From: Paracoccaceae bacterium
Lineage (GTDB): Bacteria; Pseudomonadota; Alphaproteobacteria; Rhodobacterales; Rhodobacteraceae
Length of the DNA: 64,000 bases
Assembly (NCBI GenBank): GCA_902602765.1
Contig: CACKSH010000004.1
Span: 62,001 to 126,000 of the forward strand
Direction: 5' to 3'
The position numbers were made by a program, and so were the translations under genes. The stretch's first letter is position 1; each line of letters opens with the position of its first letter. Positions 55,818 to 64,000 of this stretch are shown one piece after another. Under the pieces are notes generated by a model. It worked only from the letters and a program-made list of their open reading frames with translations. It did not search any database and was not told the DNA's origin.

Positions 55818-56962
55818 GCTACCTTGAATATCGAGTTAAAACGATACCAGTAGGCTGGAGAAAAATTTTATTCATGAATTGGGGCTTGACTGCTTTAATA
55901 ATTGGTGCCGCTTTTTCCGGGTTTGCAATGCTTATCTCAGTTGCAGGCGGGAATATTGAACCATGGGCGTTATCTCAAATGCAAAGATTTTCGATTGGCT
56001 TGTTAACAATGTTTATTATTGCAATGACGCCTATTTGGATTTGGCGGAATGTTTCAGTTCCAATTTATATGCTTTCTATTGTGTTACTTTTACTAGTCGA
56101 ATTTTTAGGAAGTACTGGAATGGGTGCGAAAAGATGGATAAACTTAGGGTTTATCAATTTACAACCATCCGAAGTAGCAAAAATAGCTTTAATAATGCTA
56201 CTGGCAGCTTACTATGACTGGCTTCCTGCTGATAAAGTGTCAAAACCAATTTGGGTCATAGTTCCAATAGCTTTCATATCTTTACCTGTTTTGCTCGTTC
56301 TTCAACAACCTGATCTCGGCACTTCATTACTGTTACTTCTCTCAGGTGCAACAGTAATTTTTCTTGCAGGTGTCCACTGGGTTTATTTTGGAACGGTAAT
56401 CGCATTTACAGTTGGCTTTGTGATAGCTCTTTTCAAAAGCAGAGGAACAGAATGGCAGTTGTTTCAAGACTACCAGTTTTCAAGGATTGATACATTTTTA
56501 AATCCCGACAGTGATCCTTTGGGCGCAGGATATCATATTAGTCAATCGAAAATTGCTTTAGGCTCAGGGGGCTGGACGGGTAGGGGATACATGGAAGGAA
56601 CACAATCTCGCTTAAATTTTCTACCTGAGAAACACACAGATTTTATATTCACGACTATTGCCGAAGAGCTTGGATTCATTGGGACCATCTCGATTCTGGC
56701 AATTTATGTAGGAATTATGATTTTTTGTCTGCACTCTGCATTGAGACACAGAGAGAGATTTTCATCGCTTTTAACCCTTGGCCTAACAATGACCTTTTTC
56801 TTATTTTTTGCAGTAAATATGTCGATGGTAATGGGCCTGGCGCCAGTTGTGGGTGTACCATTACCTCTAATTAGTTATGGGGGATCTGCTATGCTTGTTC
56901 TTATGGGTGCTTTTGGCTTAATTCAATCAGCTCACGTCCACCGACCTAGGGGTAGCACATGA
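55814..56962 (+). CDS. rodA: Rod-shape SEDS glycosyltransferase RodA
   Basis: This 382-residue polytopic protein polymerises lipid II into glycan strands. SEDS marks include GMGAKRWINLGFINLQPSEVAKIALIM, LLVLQQPDLGTSLLLL (with the functional aspartate) and LPEKHTDFIFTTIAEELGFIG, then GVPLPLISYGGSAML. About ten helices are expected. It is coupled by ATGA overlaps to the PBP2 and reductase genes. Confidence 0.97.
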   Translation: MSYLEYRVKTIPVGWRKILFMNWGLTALIIGAAFSGFAMLISVAGGNIEPWALSQMQRFSIGLLTMFIIAMTPIWIWRNVSVPIYMLSIVLLLLVEFLGSTGMGAKRWINLGFINLQPSEVAKIALIMLLAAYYDWLPADKVSKPIWVIVPIAFISLPVLLVLQQPDLGTSLLLLLSGATVIFLAGVHWVYFGTVIAFTVGFVIALFKSRGTEWQLFQDYQFSRIDTFLNPDSDPLGAGYHISQSKIALGSGGWTGRGYMEGTQSRLNFLPEKHTDFIFTTIAEELGFIGTISILAIYVGIMIFCLHSALRHRERFSSLLTLGLTMTFFLFFAVNMSMVMGLAPVVGVPLPLISYGGSAMLVLMGAFGLIQSAHVHRPRGST

Positions 56963-57891
56963 CACTGAAAATTTTATTTTCAGCAAGCAAAAAAAATTGG
57001 AGCGAGTATAAAGCACCATTAGAGGAGGCGTTTGCTTCGGTATCCCTCGATTATGATTTGAGAACAAGTTTTGCACCAAGCGAAGTGGATTACATCATCT
57101 ACGCCCCAAGCAGCTCACTTCAGGATTTTTCACCATACACATCCCTCAAAGCAGTTTTGAACTTATGGGCTGGAGTGGAAGGGGTAGCATTCAATAAAAC
57201 ACTTAAAGTACCACTAGCTCGAATGGTCGACTCAGGTTTAACCAGTGGAATGGTGGAATGGGTTACCGGTCACACCTTACGTCACCACCTTGGGATCGAT
57301 AAACATATTCATGGGCAAGATGGTGTATGGCGTTCATATGTGCCCCCATTAGCAAAAGACCGTGTTGTAACGATATTAGGACTTGGTACCCTAGGAACTG
57401 CATGCGGGACAGCTCTGAGAAGTCTTGGCTTCAATGTTCGCGGGTGGTCAAGAAGAAAAAAATCCATAGATGGTATTTCATGCTTTTATGGTAATGATCA
57501 GATCGACTTTTCTCTGATGGATGCTGACATAGTAATTCTTTTACTCCCAGACACACCACTGACCCAAAATATTTTAAATCATCATACACTTAATCTCACG
57601 AAAAAAGGTGCTTTTGTACTAAACCCTGGTAGAGGTCCTCTTATTGATGATGACGCCTTGATAACCGCATTAGACAGCGGTCAACTTGAACACGCCACCT
57701 TAGATGTGTTCAGGATTGAACCACTACCTGAAAATCACAGATATTGGTCTCACAAAAAAGTAACAGTCGTCCCTCATAAAGCATCCGAAACGAGACCAAA
57801 AACATCTTCCCAAGTCATTGCGATGAACATAAAAAGAGCCGAAAATGGTAGTGAGTTACTACACTTAGTAGATAAAGAGAACGGTTATTAA
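56959..57891 (+). CDS. ghrA: Glyoxylate/hydroxypyruvate reductase A-like dehydrogenase
   Basis: This 310-residue D-2-hydroxyacid dehydrogenase has the cofactor loop GLGTLGTACG and the catalytic Arg-Glu-His set in NPGRGPLID, DVFRIEPLPENH and VVPHKASETRP. GhrA-type enzymes reduce glyoxylate and hydroxypyruvate with NADPH. Its ATGA overlap with rodA ties it to the cell-shape operon, an arrangement I recall in other Rhodobacterales although no functional link is obvious. Confidence 0.92.
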   Translation: MTLKILFSASKKNWSEYKAPLEEAFASVSLDYDLRTSFAPSEVDYIIYAPSSSLQDFSPYTSLKAVLNLWAGVEGVAFNKTLKVPLARMVDSGLTSGMVEWVTGHTLRHHLGIDKHIHGQDGVWRSYVPPLAKDRVVTILGLGTLGTACGTALRSLGFNVRGWSRRKKSIDGISCFYGNDQIDFSLMDADIVILLLPDTPLTQNILNHHTLNLTKKGAFVLNPGRGPLIDDDALITALDSGQLEHATLDVFRIEPLPENHRYWSHKKVTVVPHKASETRPKTSSQVIAMNIKRAENGSELLHLVDKENGY

Positions 57892-58011
57892 ATGTGGGAA
57901 AATATCACGATATGGTTGCCAAAGTAGTCTTAATGTTGTTGTGTATTCGCTTTAAAGCTTAATACAAACTTTACAAATATCATTCTATAAAAATTTAGAA
58001 GAGCATTTTAA

Positions 58012-58671
58012 ATGGTTCGAATTTTCTTAATACGCCATGGACAGGCAAACTCAGAAGCTAAAGATGAAGTATCGTATGACAGGCTAAGCGCCTTAGGTAA
58101 AATACAAGCTGGCTGGCTTGGACAGTATTTTAAGAATAATGAATTCAACTTCGATGCTTGCTTTAGTGGCACACTTTTTCGTCAAAGAGATACTGCGAAT
58201 TTGTTAGAGATACATAATGACAAAGAAATAATAAGAGATCCGAGGTTAAATGAGATACAATACTACACCCTATCCACACTTATAGAGCAACAATTTGACA
58301 AAAAGCCACCGAAATCTGGCCTAGATTTTGAAGAGCACTTTGAATTCATTATGTCAAAATGGAAGGCCAACGAGATACAAAATACCCCTGAATCTTACGT
58401 TAATTTTGTAGAAAGGGTATCCGAGGTTTTTGACATCCTTAAAAATAGTGGAGAGTCTATATTGGTTGTCACTTCTGGGGGAATTATAGCAAAAGCACTT
58501 CAAAATTTCTTAGGTTTAAGTGATAAAGTGATGATAAAATTCCTATTAGCTTCAATGAATACGGGCGTAACAATTCTTAATTACTCAAATGGTCAATTTA
58601 ACGTAGAACAAGTAAACGCTCTACCGCATTTGGATCACTCAAGCAGAATTAAATCCCGAACATATTTCTGA
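58012..58671 (+). CDS. Histidine-phosphatase family protein, altered second motif
   Basis: This 219-residue protein starts MVRIFLIRHGQANSE, with the RHG motif (His9) of the phosphoglycerate-mutase-like superfamily. The second motif, usually VSHGG, reads VTSGG at about 153-157, so Ser155 stands in for the second catalytic histidine. A subfamily with TSGG is known to me from other proteobacteria. Activity is therefore uncertain. It has its own 120-nt upstream gap and lies 23 nt before the saccharopine gene. Confidence 0.85.
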   Translation: MVRIFLIRHGQANSEAKDEVSYDRLSALGKIQAGWLGQYFKNNEFNFDACFSGTLFRQRDTANLLEIHNDKEIIRDPRLNEIQYYTLSTLIEQQFDKKPPKSGLDFEEHFEFIMSKWKANEIQNTPESYVNFVERVSEVFDILKNSGESILVVTSGGIIAKALQNFLGLSDKVMIKFLLASMNTGVTILNYSNGQFNVEQVNALPHLDHSSRIKSRTYF

Positions 58672-58694
58672 TACTCCAAGAAACGAGCTTCTAA

Positions 58695-59750
58695 ATGACA
58701 CATATTTTGGTAAGAGCAGAATGCAGAGACAATGAAAAACGAGTTGGTATTACACCATTAGAAGCTAAAAAACTTTTAAAAATGGGAATTAAAGTTTCAA
58801 TCGAGGAGAGTAATTCACGAATTATTCCTATTTCAGAATATCGTGATGTTGGGTGCGAAATTGTCAAAGAAAATAGTTGGCCAAATACACCTTTGGAAAC
58901 AATAATATTTGGTTTAAAGGAATTACCTGAGAATCCTTTTCCACTAAAACATCGACATATTATGTTTGGTCACGCCTATAAGGGTCAACCAACAGCTCAA
59001 AATTTGCTAAACAGATTCAAAGTTGGTGGTGGTGCTCTTTATGACATTGAATATTTAGTCAGCCATACTGGCAAAAGGGTAGCTGCATTTGGCTACTGGG
59101 CTGGATATGCTGGCGCAGCCGTAACCATATCATGCTGGGTTTCTCAAAAAACAAATAAACGTCCAAGAATTTTTACAACACATCAAGATAAAGATAGCTT
59201 GGACAAACAAATAAAAGGTGAATTGGACAATAGCAAACTCTTACCAAGAAATGCGATCGTTATAGGCTCCCTTGGCCGAGTGGGTAGCGGTGTTATAGAC
59301 TTGTGTGAAAAGATGAATATCGAGACAACAAAGTGGGATATTAAAGAGACTACTTCGAAGGAAAATTTCTCAGAAATATTAAATCATGATATGTTCTTCA
59401 ATTGCGTAGTTTCAAATAAAGAAACTCCAACCTTCATTTCAAAAGAAACAATTCAAAACGGCCAAAACCTTAGTATAATTGGAGATATAGCATGTGATCC
59501 AGGTAGTATGAACAATCCAGTCGCCGTATATAAAGATGTTACGACCTGGTCAGAGCCAGTAACTCGCGTGAGTGGAAATCCTATTTTAGACGTGATGGCA
59601 ATCGATAACCTACCTTCACTTCTACCCCTAGAAAGCTCGATAGATTTTGCATCTCAACTTTTGCCAAGTTTAATGGAAATAGACAAAATAAACGAAAGCG
59701 TGTGGCATCGAGCACATCAAACTTATTTGAATAATATGGAGCCAATATAA
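58695..59750 (+). CDS. Saccharopine dehydrogenase, lysine-forming type
   Basis: This 351-residue protein resembles NAD+-dependent saccharopine dehydrogenase (LYS1, lysine-forming) and the lysine-ketoglutarate reductase domain of bifunctional LKR/SDH. It has VRAECRDNEKRVGITPLEAK at the N-terminus, the catalytic IMFGHAYKGQ block and a nucleotide-binding GSLGRVGSGVIDL. In the degradative direction it would join lysine and 2-oxoglutarate to form saccharopine. It lies 1 nt from the next saccharopine gene, so the pair should be co-translated. Confidence 0.92.
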   Translation: MTHILVRAECRDNEKRVGITPLEAKKLLKMGIKVSIEESNSRIIPISEYRDVGCEIVKENSWPNTPLETIIFGLKELPENPFPLKHRHIMFGHAYKGQPTAQNLLNRFKVGGGALYDIEYLVSHTGKRVAAFGYWAGYAGAAVTISCWVSQKTNKRPRIFTTHQDKDSLDKQIKGELDNSKLLPRNAIVIGSLGRVGSGVIDLCEKMNIETTKWDIKETTSKENFSEILNHDMFFNCVVSNKETPTFISKETIQNGQNLSIIGDIACDPGSMNNPVAVYKDVTTWSEPVTRVSGNPILDVMAIDNLPSLLPLESSIDFASQLLPSLMEIDKINESVWHRAHQTYLNNMEPI

Positions 59751-59751
59751 A

Positions 59752-60891
59752 ATGACAGTTCATTGGTGTGGGGCAGGCCTATCAGCAATTCCGGGTCTAC
59801 GCAGACTTATAAAAGATGGATACGATGTAGTTGTTTGGAATAGAACTCCTGAAAAGGCTATTGAAGCCGTTGGTGACATTACAAATAGCATTAGAGTATT
59901 TGACAAAGACTCACTTCAAGACTGTCTCAAAGAAAATGACATTATAGTATCGATGCTCCCCGCAGATTGGCATGTGCCTTTAGCCTTGGTGGCGTTATCA
60001 AAAAAGGCACATTTTGTGAGCTCTTCCTACATAGCGCCTGAGATGCGGATACTTGACAGTAAATTTAAAAAAGCAAATCTAGTTTGTATTAATGAGGTAG
60101 GATTAGATCCTGGAATTGATCATTTAATGGCTCATAAACTGGTTACCGATTATCGCCAGTCTAAACATTATCACATTGAGAATGAACTGAGCTTTCTATC
60201 ATATTGTGGTGGTATTCCAAAATTTGAAAATGATTTTAAATACAAATTTAGCTGGTCTCCATTAGGAGTACTTAAAGCCCTTAAATCACCCTCTAAATCA
60301 TTACGTAATTTTAAAGAGTTTAATGTAGACCGCCCGTGGGACGCAATTTCCTCTTATCAAGCACCATTAGAAAAAGCTGAAACATTTGAAGTATATCCAA
60401 ATCGAGACAGCCTACCTTTCATGGAGGACTATAAATTTGATCCCACTTGGATAGTAAAAGATTTCGTGCGCGGAACGCTCCGCCTGAATGGGTGGAGCTT
60501 GGCGTGGCAAGATATTTTCAAGGAACTAGAGAGATTAACCGGAAAAGCTGGTGATAATCGCTTAAAGGAAATGTCAGATCAATTCTGGAGTGAGAATGCT
60601 TACGAAAAGGATGAACCAGATAGAGTGGTTTTATGTGTGTCACTTAAAGCAGAAATGAAAAACTCAATTGAATGGCATAAGACATTTGTTATGGATGCAT
60701 GGGGAAACGGTGAGAGCAGTGCCATGTCGAGGCTGGTATCACAGCCGGTATCTCTTGCAGTTGAAGCCGTGTTGCATAAAAAACTAGAAGCAGGAGTTCA
60801 AGCTGCTCCAAGCAACATGGCAATAGTCGATGATTGGTTGTCAAAAATTGACAACTTGGCCCAATATCTCAAAGTCATTCAGCATAACTGA
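59752..60891 (+). CDS. Saccharopine dehydrogenase, glutamate-forming type
   Basis: This 379-residue protein resembles LYS9/SDH. It has an N-terminal Rossmann start (VHWCGAGLSAIPGLRRLIKDGYDVVVWNRTPEKA) and the signature NEVGLDPGIDHLMAHKLV. It would split saccharopine to glutamate and 2-aminoadipate semialdehyde. Together with the preceding gene it forms a split version of the eukaryotic LKR/SDH. Glycines in the N-terminal loop are CGAGLSA rather than the usual GxGxxG, so cofactor preference may differ. Confidence 0.9.
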   Translation: MTVHWCGAGLSAIPGLRRLIKDGYDVVVWNRTPEKAIEAVGDITNSIRVFDKDSLQDCLKENDIIVSMLPADWHVPLALVALSKKAHFVSSSYIAPEMRILDSKFKKANLVCINEVGLDPGIDHLMAHKLVTDYRQSKHYHIENELSFLSYCGGIPKFENDFKYKFSWSPLGVLKALKSPSKSLRNFKEFNVDRPWDAISSYQAPLEKAETFEVYPNRDSLPFMEDYKFDPTWIVKDFVRGTLRLNGWSLAWQDIFKELERLTGKAGDNRLKEMSDQFWSENAYEKDEPDRVVLCVSLKAEMKNSIEWHKTFVMDAWGNGESSAMSRLVSQPVSLAVEAVLHKKLEAGVQAAPSNMAIVDDWLSKIDNLAQYLKVIQHN

Positions 60892-60915
60892 TACAAATCT
60901 ATAAATAGCTTTCGC

Positions 60916-61650
60916 TTAACTGAAAATTTTAAAATATAACCAGTCTGGAAAATTTTTTATAATTTTACTTATTACAGAAAATACGCGCGGAAATGATGAC
61001 TGGAAACGATTGGATTTCATATGCATCACAGAAAATTGTGCAGCTCTTTCTGGTGTCATAACATAGATTTTTTTATAGGGGTTTTTATCCGTTAGCCTAG
61101 TTTTAATATATCCAGGGTTCAAAAGCTGAACATCTATATTGGCTTTGGCTAGATCTATTTTTAGTGTTTCTGCAAGAGACATCAGCCCTGCTTTTGAAGC
61201 ACAATAGCCCACTGAACCAGGCAAGCCACGATAACCAGCAATACTTCCAGTTAATACGATATGTCCAAATCCTTGACTTGTAAATTTAGGAACCAAATGG
61301 CCTAAACACCTCATTGCTCCAACAAGATTTACATCGACCATTTCCTCTGCTTTTTCTATATCCCATGAAGAAGCGTTAATATGCCAGTAAACACCTGATA
61401 AAAATACAAACCCATCTAAAGTTTTGGGTAGTTTACTAAACGCTTTCCGAACGCTAGATTCGTCTGATACATCCATAGGTAAAACCGATGAATTCAATCC
61501 AATTTCCTCGGCTAATTCGAGTAGCCGTTCTTCATTTCTTGCAGAAAGAATTACTTGTGCACCTATCTTAGCTAGTTGTAATGCAAGAGCTCTACCCAAG
61601 CCTTCGCTTGCACCAACTATCCAATAAGTCTTATTCTGGAAGTCACGCAT
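60916..61650 (-). CDS. SDR-family oxidoreductase
   Basis: This 244-residue short-chain dehydrogenase has the cofactor loop GASEGLGRALA and the catalytic set LTGSIAG and YCASKAGLM. RNEE after beta-2 favours NADPH. I start at ATG 61650 (MRDFQNKTYWIVGAS), which overlaps the MFS gene by 8 nt; an in-frame ATG at 61668 is less likely. The C-terminal tail (FSVISKIIKNFPDWLYFKIFS) is hydrophobic and may touch the membrane. It is last in a coupled run with DUF1365 and MFS genes. Confidence 0.9.
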   Translation of the reverse strand: MRDFQNKTYWIVGASEGLGRALALQLAKIGAQVILSARNEERLLELAEEIGLNSSVLPMDVSDESSVRKAFSKLPKTLDGFVFLSGVYWHINASSWDIEKAEEMVDVNLVGAMRCLGHLVPKFTSQGFGHIVLTGSIAGYRGLPGSVGYCASKAGLMSLAETLKIDLAKANIDVQLLNPGYIKTRLTDKNPYKKIYVMTPERAAQFSVMHMKSNRFQSSFPRVFSVISKIIKNFPDWLYFKIFS

Positions 61651-62884
61651 GAGAAATTTGCACCTCATCGCGCATAATTTTAAAAAGTAAAAAAATTGAT
61701 ATGCATTTCAATATGCAAGGTAAAACTGCATAACCGAAAGTAAGCGCAAGTAAAGCATTTTTAGAATTTGGCCCACTCGAATTAAAACCAACGAGCTCTA
61801 GTAATGGGAGAGAAATAACTGCAGCAAAGGCTAATGTTGCCTTTGACACAAAGTTCCAAAGACTAAATCCAAGATCTGGTACTATACTACTGTTTTCTAT
61901 CTGGCGAGCAAATAATACCGGCAATAGCGCAAGATCGGCGCCAACAGTTGCACCACTTAATAAACAGATGGCAGAAAAAATTAATCCATCACCCTCTGCT
62001 AAGAACGTGGCTCCAAAAAATGAAATGATTGATAAGAGCATAGATATTTTTAAAATTTTAAAGACACCATGAGCATCCGCCAATTTTGTCCAGAAGGGGG
62101 TAGCTATTGCAGCAGCCAAGAAAAATAATATTAGAAAAATTCCTGCCCAGTCAGGGGCGTTTAAACGGCTTTCAACAAAGAACAAAAATAGAGTGGAGCT
62201 GAAAGCAACAGGGCTTGAATTTATCAATGCAAGAAATAGCAAATTTCTGATCTGTAAGTTTCTGGTTGCAGTTAGCAAGCTTGAAAAGGAGTTCTGACTC
62301 GCCTGAAAGGAATTAGAAGCAGGAAATTGAGACCAAACATGTACAAGTGCTAGGATAGCTATTATACAGAAGATTATTGCGAACAATGAATACCCATAAG
62401 CTGAAACTAATAGTAGAGTAGTGGGTAAAATTGCTGCAACACAAATCCCTAAAGTTGTTCCAACTTCCCGCCACCGCGCTAACCGAATTTGATCTTTTGC
62501 TCCCAAATTTATTAAGCCCTGAGCATAAGAGCGAATATAGGCAAAGCTAAAACCTGAAAATACAAGAAAAAGCGAAATAGAAAACCACAGTGATGGCAAT
62601 ACAGGGCTTTGTATTGCGAATAACATTATCATTCCAACACACATTGCAACTACTGATAATGCGATTGGTAGCGCACCAAAGCGGGTAGTTTTTGAAGCAA
62701 TAATCCCTAGGATTGGATCCTGGAAAACATCAACAAGACGCAAAAAAAATATTATAACCCCCATCGTTACTAAACTTATTCCGTAAACATCTACGAAATA
62801 CTTAGGTGCATGTATGTATACAGGTAGCCCCGCCATACCAATAACGAAAGCAAGGCTTGAAAAGCGATGTTGGGCCTGTTTCAT
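61643..62884 (-). CDS. MFS transporter, sugar/cation symporter-like (MFS_2)
   Basis: This 413-residue polytopic protein has about 12 hydrophobic helices. FLRLVDVFQDPILGIIASKT between helices 2 and 3 matches the GPH/MFS_2 motif (RxxDxxxDPxxG). The substrate is unknown; lipids or fatty-acid derivatives are conceivable because the neighbours relate to membrane lipids. It overlaps DUF1365 by 4 nt and the SDR gene by 8 nt. Confidence 0.9.
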   Translation of the reverse strand: MKQAQHRFSSLAFVIGMAGLPVYIHAPKYFVDVYGISLVTMGVIIFFLRLVDVFQDPILGIIASKTTRFGALPIALSVVAMCVGMIMLFAIQSPVLPSLWFSISLFLVFSGFSFAYIRSYAQGLINLGAKDQIRLARWREVGTTLGICVAAILPTTLLLVSAYGYSLFAIIFCIIAILALVHVWSQFPASNSFQASQNSFSSLLTATRNLQIRNLLFLALINSSPVAFSSTLFLFFVESRLNAPDWAGIFLILFFLAAAIATPFWTKLADAHGVFKILKISMLLSIISFFGATFLAEGDGLIFSAICLLSGATVGADLALLPVLFARQIENSSIVPDLGFSLWNFVSKATLAFAAVISLPLLELVGFNSSGPNSKNALLALTFGYAVLPCILKCISIFLLFKIMRDEVQISHA

Positions 62885-63636
62885 TGACTGACATCTATTT
62901 TAGGAGGTTCTGGCCGAGTTCGGTAACGTGCTCCTTTAAACCATAGCTTGAGGGCTTGCCAATGTATCAAGCCAAGGACTCGCCTAGAACCAAGAGGCCG
63001 AGAAATTATCGACTTTATAATCTCCAGATTGGTTAATTTACTTCTACTCCCGATGAGATTAGTTTTGATCCCTCCATTTCGGTAGTTAAGATCTATCCAA
63101 ATACCAATTTTATCTTTTTTTATGTCGAACCTAAATTCATATTGACCGTCAATTGGCTGAAATGGAGAAACATGAAAAATCTTCTTTGCTTTCAAACGAT
63201 TTTTAGGCAAAATTTCAGACTGATCATTGTTATATGAGATATACCAATGTCTATCACCAAAGGTATTCGTAACTTCAGAAATTACCGCTAACAAACTGTC
63301 GTTTTTTTTATAACAAAGCCAGAAGCTTACCGGATTAAATATGTGACCAAACACTCTAGGTTGCGCAAGTAGTAATATTTTATCGACATCTTTGAGGCCG
63401 TGATCGGCTACCACTTCTCTTACCCACTGACTACTTCTGCCAGCGCCTGGGTGGCCACCATAGTCACTGTCCAAAACACCAAAAAACTTTCCTGACGTTC
63501 TAGAAAACAAAGCTGGGCTTTCCATATTATTGTCGAGATCCAGCAATACAAAACTAACTTTATACTTGAAGGCGTTTTCTAGATTGCCCTCTCGGCCATG
63601 CCAGGTGTATGCATCAACATACTCTACCTTACTCAT
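62881..63636 (-). CDS. DUF1365 domain protein
   Basis: This 251-residue protein is a DUF1365 member. Marks are the early VSFVLLDLDN, FGVLDSDYGGHPGAGRSSQWVREVVADHGL and RVFGHIFNPVSFWLCYKKND. The family typically sits beside an amine-oxidase-like flavoprotein and a cyclopropane-fatty-acid-synthase-like methyltransferase. The biochemical role is not settled as far as I know; a link to modified or furan fatty acids is suggested by context. It is coupled by 4-nt overlaps on both sides. Confidence 0.92.
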   Translation of the reverse strand: MSKVEYVDAYTWHGREGNLENAFKYKVSFVLLDLDNNMESPALFSRTSGKFFGVLDSDYGGHPGAGRSSQWVREVVADHGLKDVDKILLLAQPRVFGHIFNPVSFWLCYKKNDSLLAVISEVTNTFGDRHWYISYNNDQSEILPKNRLKAKKIFHVSPFQPIDGQYEFRFDIKKDKIGIWIDLNYRNGGIKTNLIGSRSKLTNLEIIKSIISRPLGSRRVLGLIHWQALKLWFKGARYRTRPEPPKIDVSQ

Positions 63637-64000
63637 TGTGCCGCAATCTTTATTGATATTTTATCTGAAAATTTAGCCACGACATCTATCGCTGAAGCCA
63701 ATCCATCTTCATGAAATCCATTTTTCATCCATGCGCCACAAAACCATGTGTTTTTCTTACCATTATTTTCTGCAAGATCTTTCTGAGCTTTTAATGCAGG
63801 TAGGTCATAAACCGGATGCATAAAAGTTGCTTCATCATAAATCTTGTAAGGATCAATTTTGTTTTTTGAATTTAAAGTAACGAACATCGGATCCGACTCA
63901 GGAATTGGCTGAAGAGAATTCATCCAGTAAGTTAACCCTATTGGGTTATGTGATGTTGTCTTATCCTCCGTGTACACCCAACTTGCCCAACAATTTCTAT
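63633..64000 (-). CDS. Amine-oxidase-like FAD flavoprotein, C-terminal part (partial)
   Basis: The frame runs off the right edge. The visible residues start RNCWASWVYTEDKTTSHNPIGLTYWMNSLQ and end with NTWFCGAWMKNGFHEDGLASAIDVVAKF, the FAD-binding C-terminal block of the COG2907-type NAD(P)/FAD proteins. A GTG at 63977 is internal, not the start, because homology continues before it. It overlaps DUF1365 by 4 nt. The full protein probably has about 430 residues, with the N-terminal GxGxxG outside the window. Confidence 0.85.
   Translation of the reverse strand, partial: RNCWASWVYTEDKTTSHNPIGLTYWMNSLQPIPESDPMFVTLNSKNKIDPYKIYDEATFMHPVYDLPALKAQKDLAENNGKKNTWFCGAWMKNGFHEDGLASAIDVVAKFSDKISIKIAAQ

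Overview
The window is a compact, AT-rich (roughly 40% G+C by eye) chromosomal segment. Gene content and order look like a marine alphaproteobacterium of the Rhodobacterales / roseobacter type. Grounds for this are the separate F1 operon atpHAGDC, a methyltransferase divergent from gloB next to clpA, def / def-like / fmt, truB-DUF1643-rpsO-pnp, mreBCD-pbp2-rodA followed by a glyoxylate-reductase gene, and a DMGDH/MttB methylamine pair. This assignment is from gene content only. I found no rRNA, tRNA, insertion sequence, prophage, CRISPR array or plasmid-like module. Genes are tightly packed, with many 4-nt ATGA overlaps and several TTG or GTG starts.

Layout. 1-6.1 kb: the 3' end of lptE and holA, convergent with the F1 ATP synthase operon. 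6.2-10.2 kb: a methyltransferase, gloB and clpA. 10.3-13.7 kb: a MotA/ExbB-like plus MotB/OmpA-like pair whose second member carries an unusually long predicted coiled coil. 13.8-15.1 kb: a ChaC-like gene and a DUF2125 gene. 15.2-23.4 kb: an apparent seven-gene catabolic operon with a family-5 binding protein, two permeases, a double ATPase, an aldehyde dehydrogenase, an SDR and a P1/NylC-like N-terminal nucleophile hydrolase. 23.4-28.2 kb (minus strand): S49 peptidase, a 54-residue cysteine-rich membrane protein, a cation antiporter, a pteridine-reductase-like SDR and uvrC. 28.3-32.1 kb: an ABC-2 exporter, hemE, and divergent hemC. 32.1-34.1 kb: def, a degenerate deformylase paralogue, and fmt.

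34.2-42.6 kb: a PatB/MalY aminotransferase, a small unknown gene, smc, a GNAT, an alpha/beta hydrolase and a gabD-like dehydrogenase. 42.7-46.9 kb: truB, DUF1643, rpsO, and pnp with a structured leader. 47-51 kb: the methylamine pair (FAD/folate dehydrogenase plus non-pyrrolysine MttB homologue). 51.3-57.9 kb: the rod-shape cluster. 58-60.9 kb: a histidine phosphatase and two separate saccharopine dehydrogenases suggesting lysine degradation. 60.9-64 kb (minus strand): a translationally coupled set (amine-oxidase-like flavoprotein, DUF1365, MFS, SDR) recalling the singlet-oxygen-responsive cluster of Rhodobacter sphaeroides.

Most of the window is core housekeeping. The parts most likely to hold undescribed biology are the long-stalk MotA/MotB-like pair, the P1-hydrolase transport and oxidation operon, the deformylase-like pseudoenzyme, the 54-residue CxxC/CxC membrane protein, and the DMGDH/MttB pair without a local corrinoid protein. 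No function, homology or promoter here has been checked by computation.
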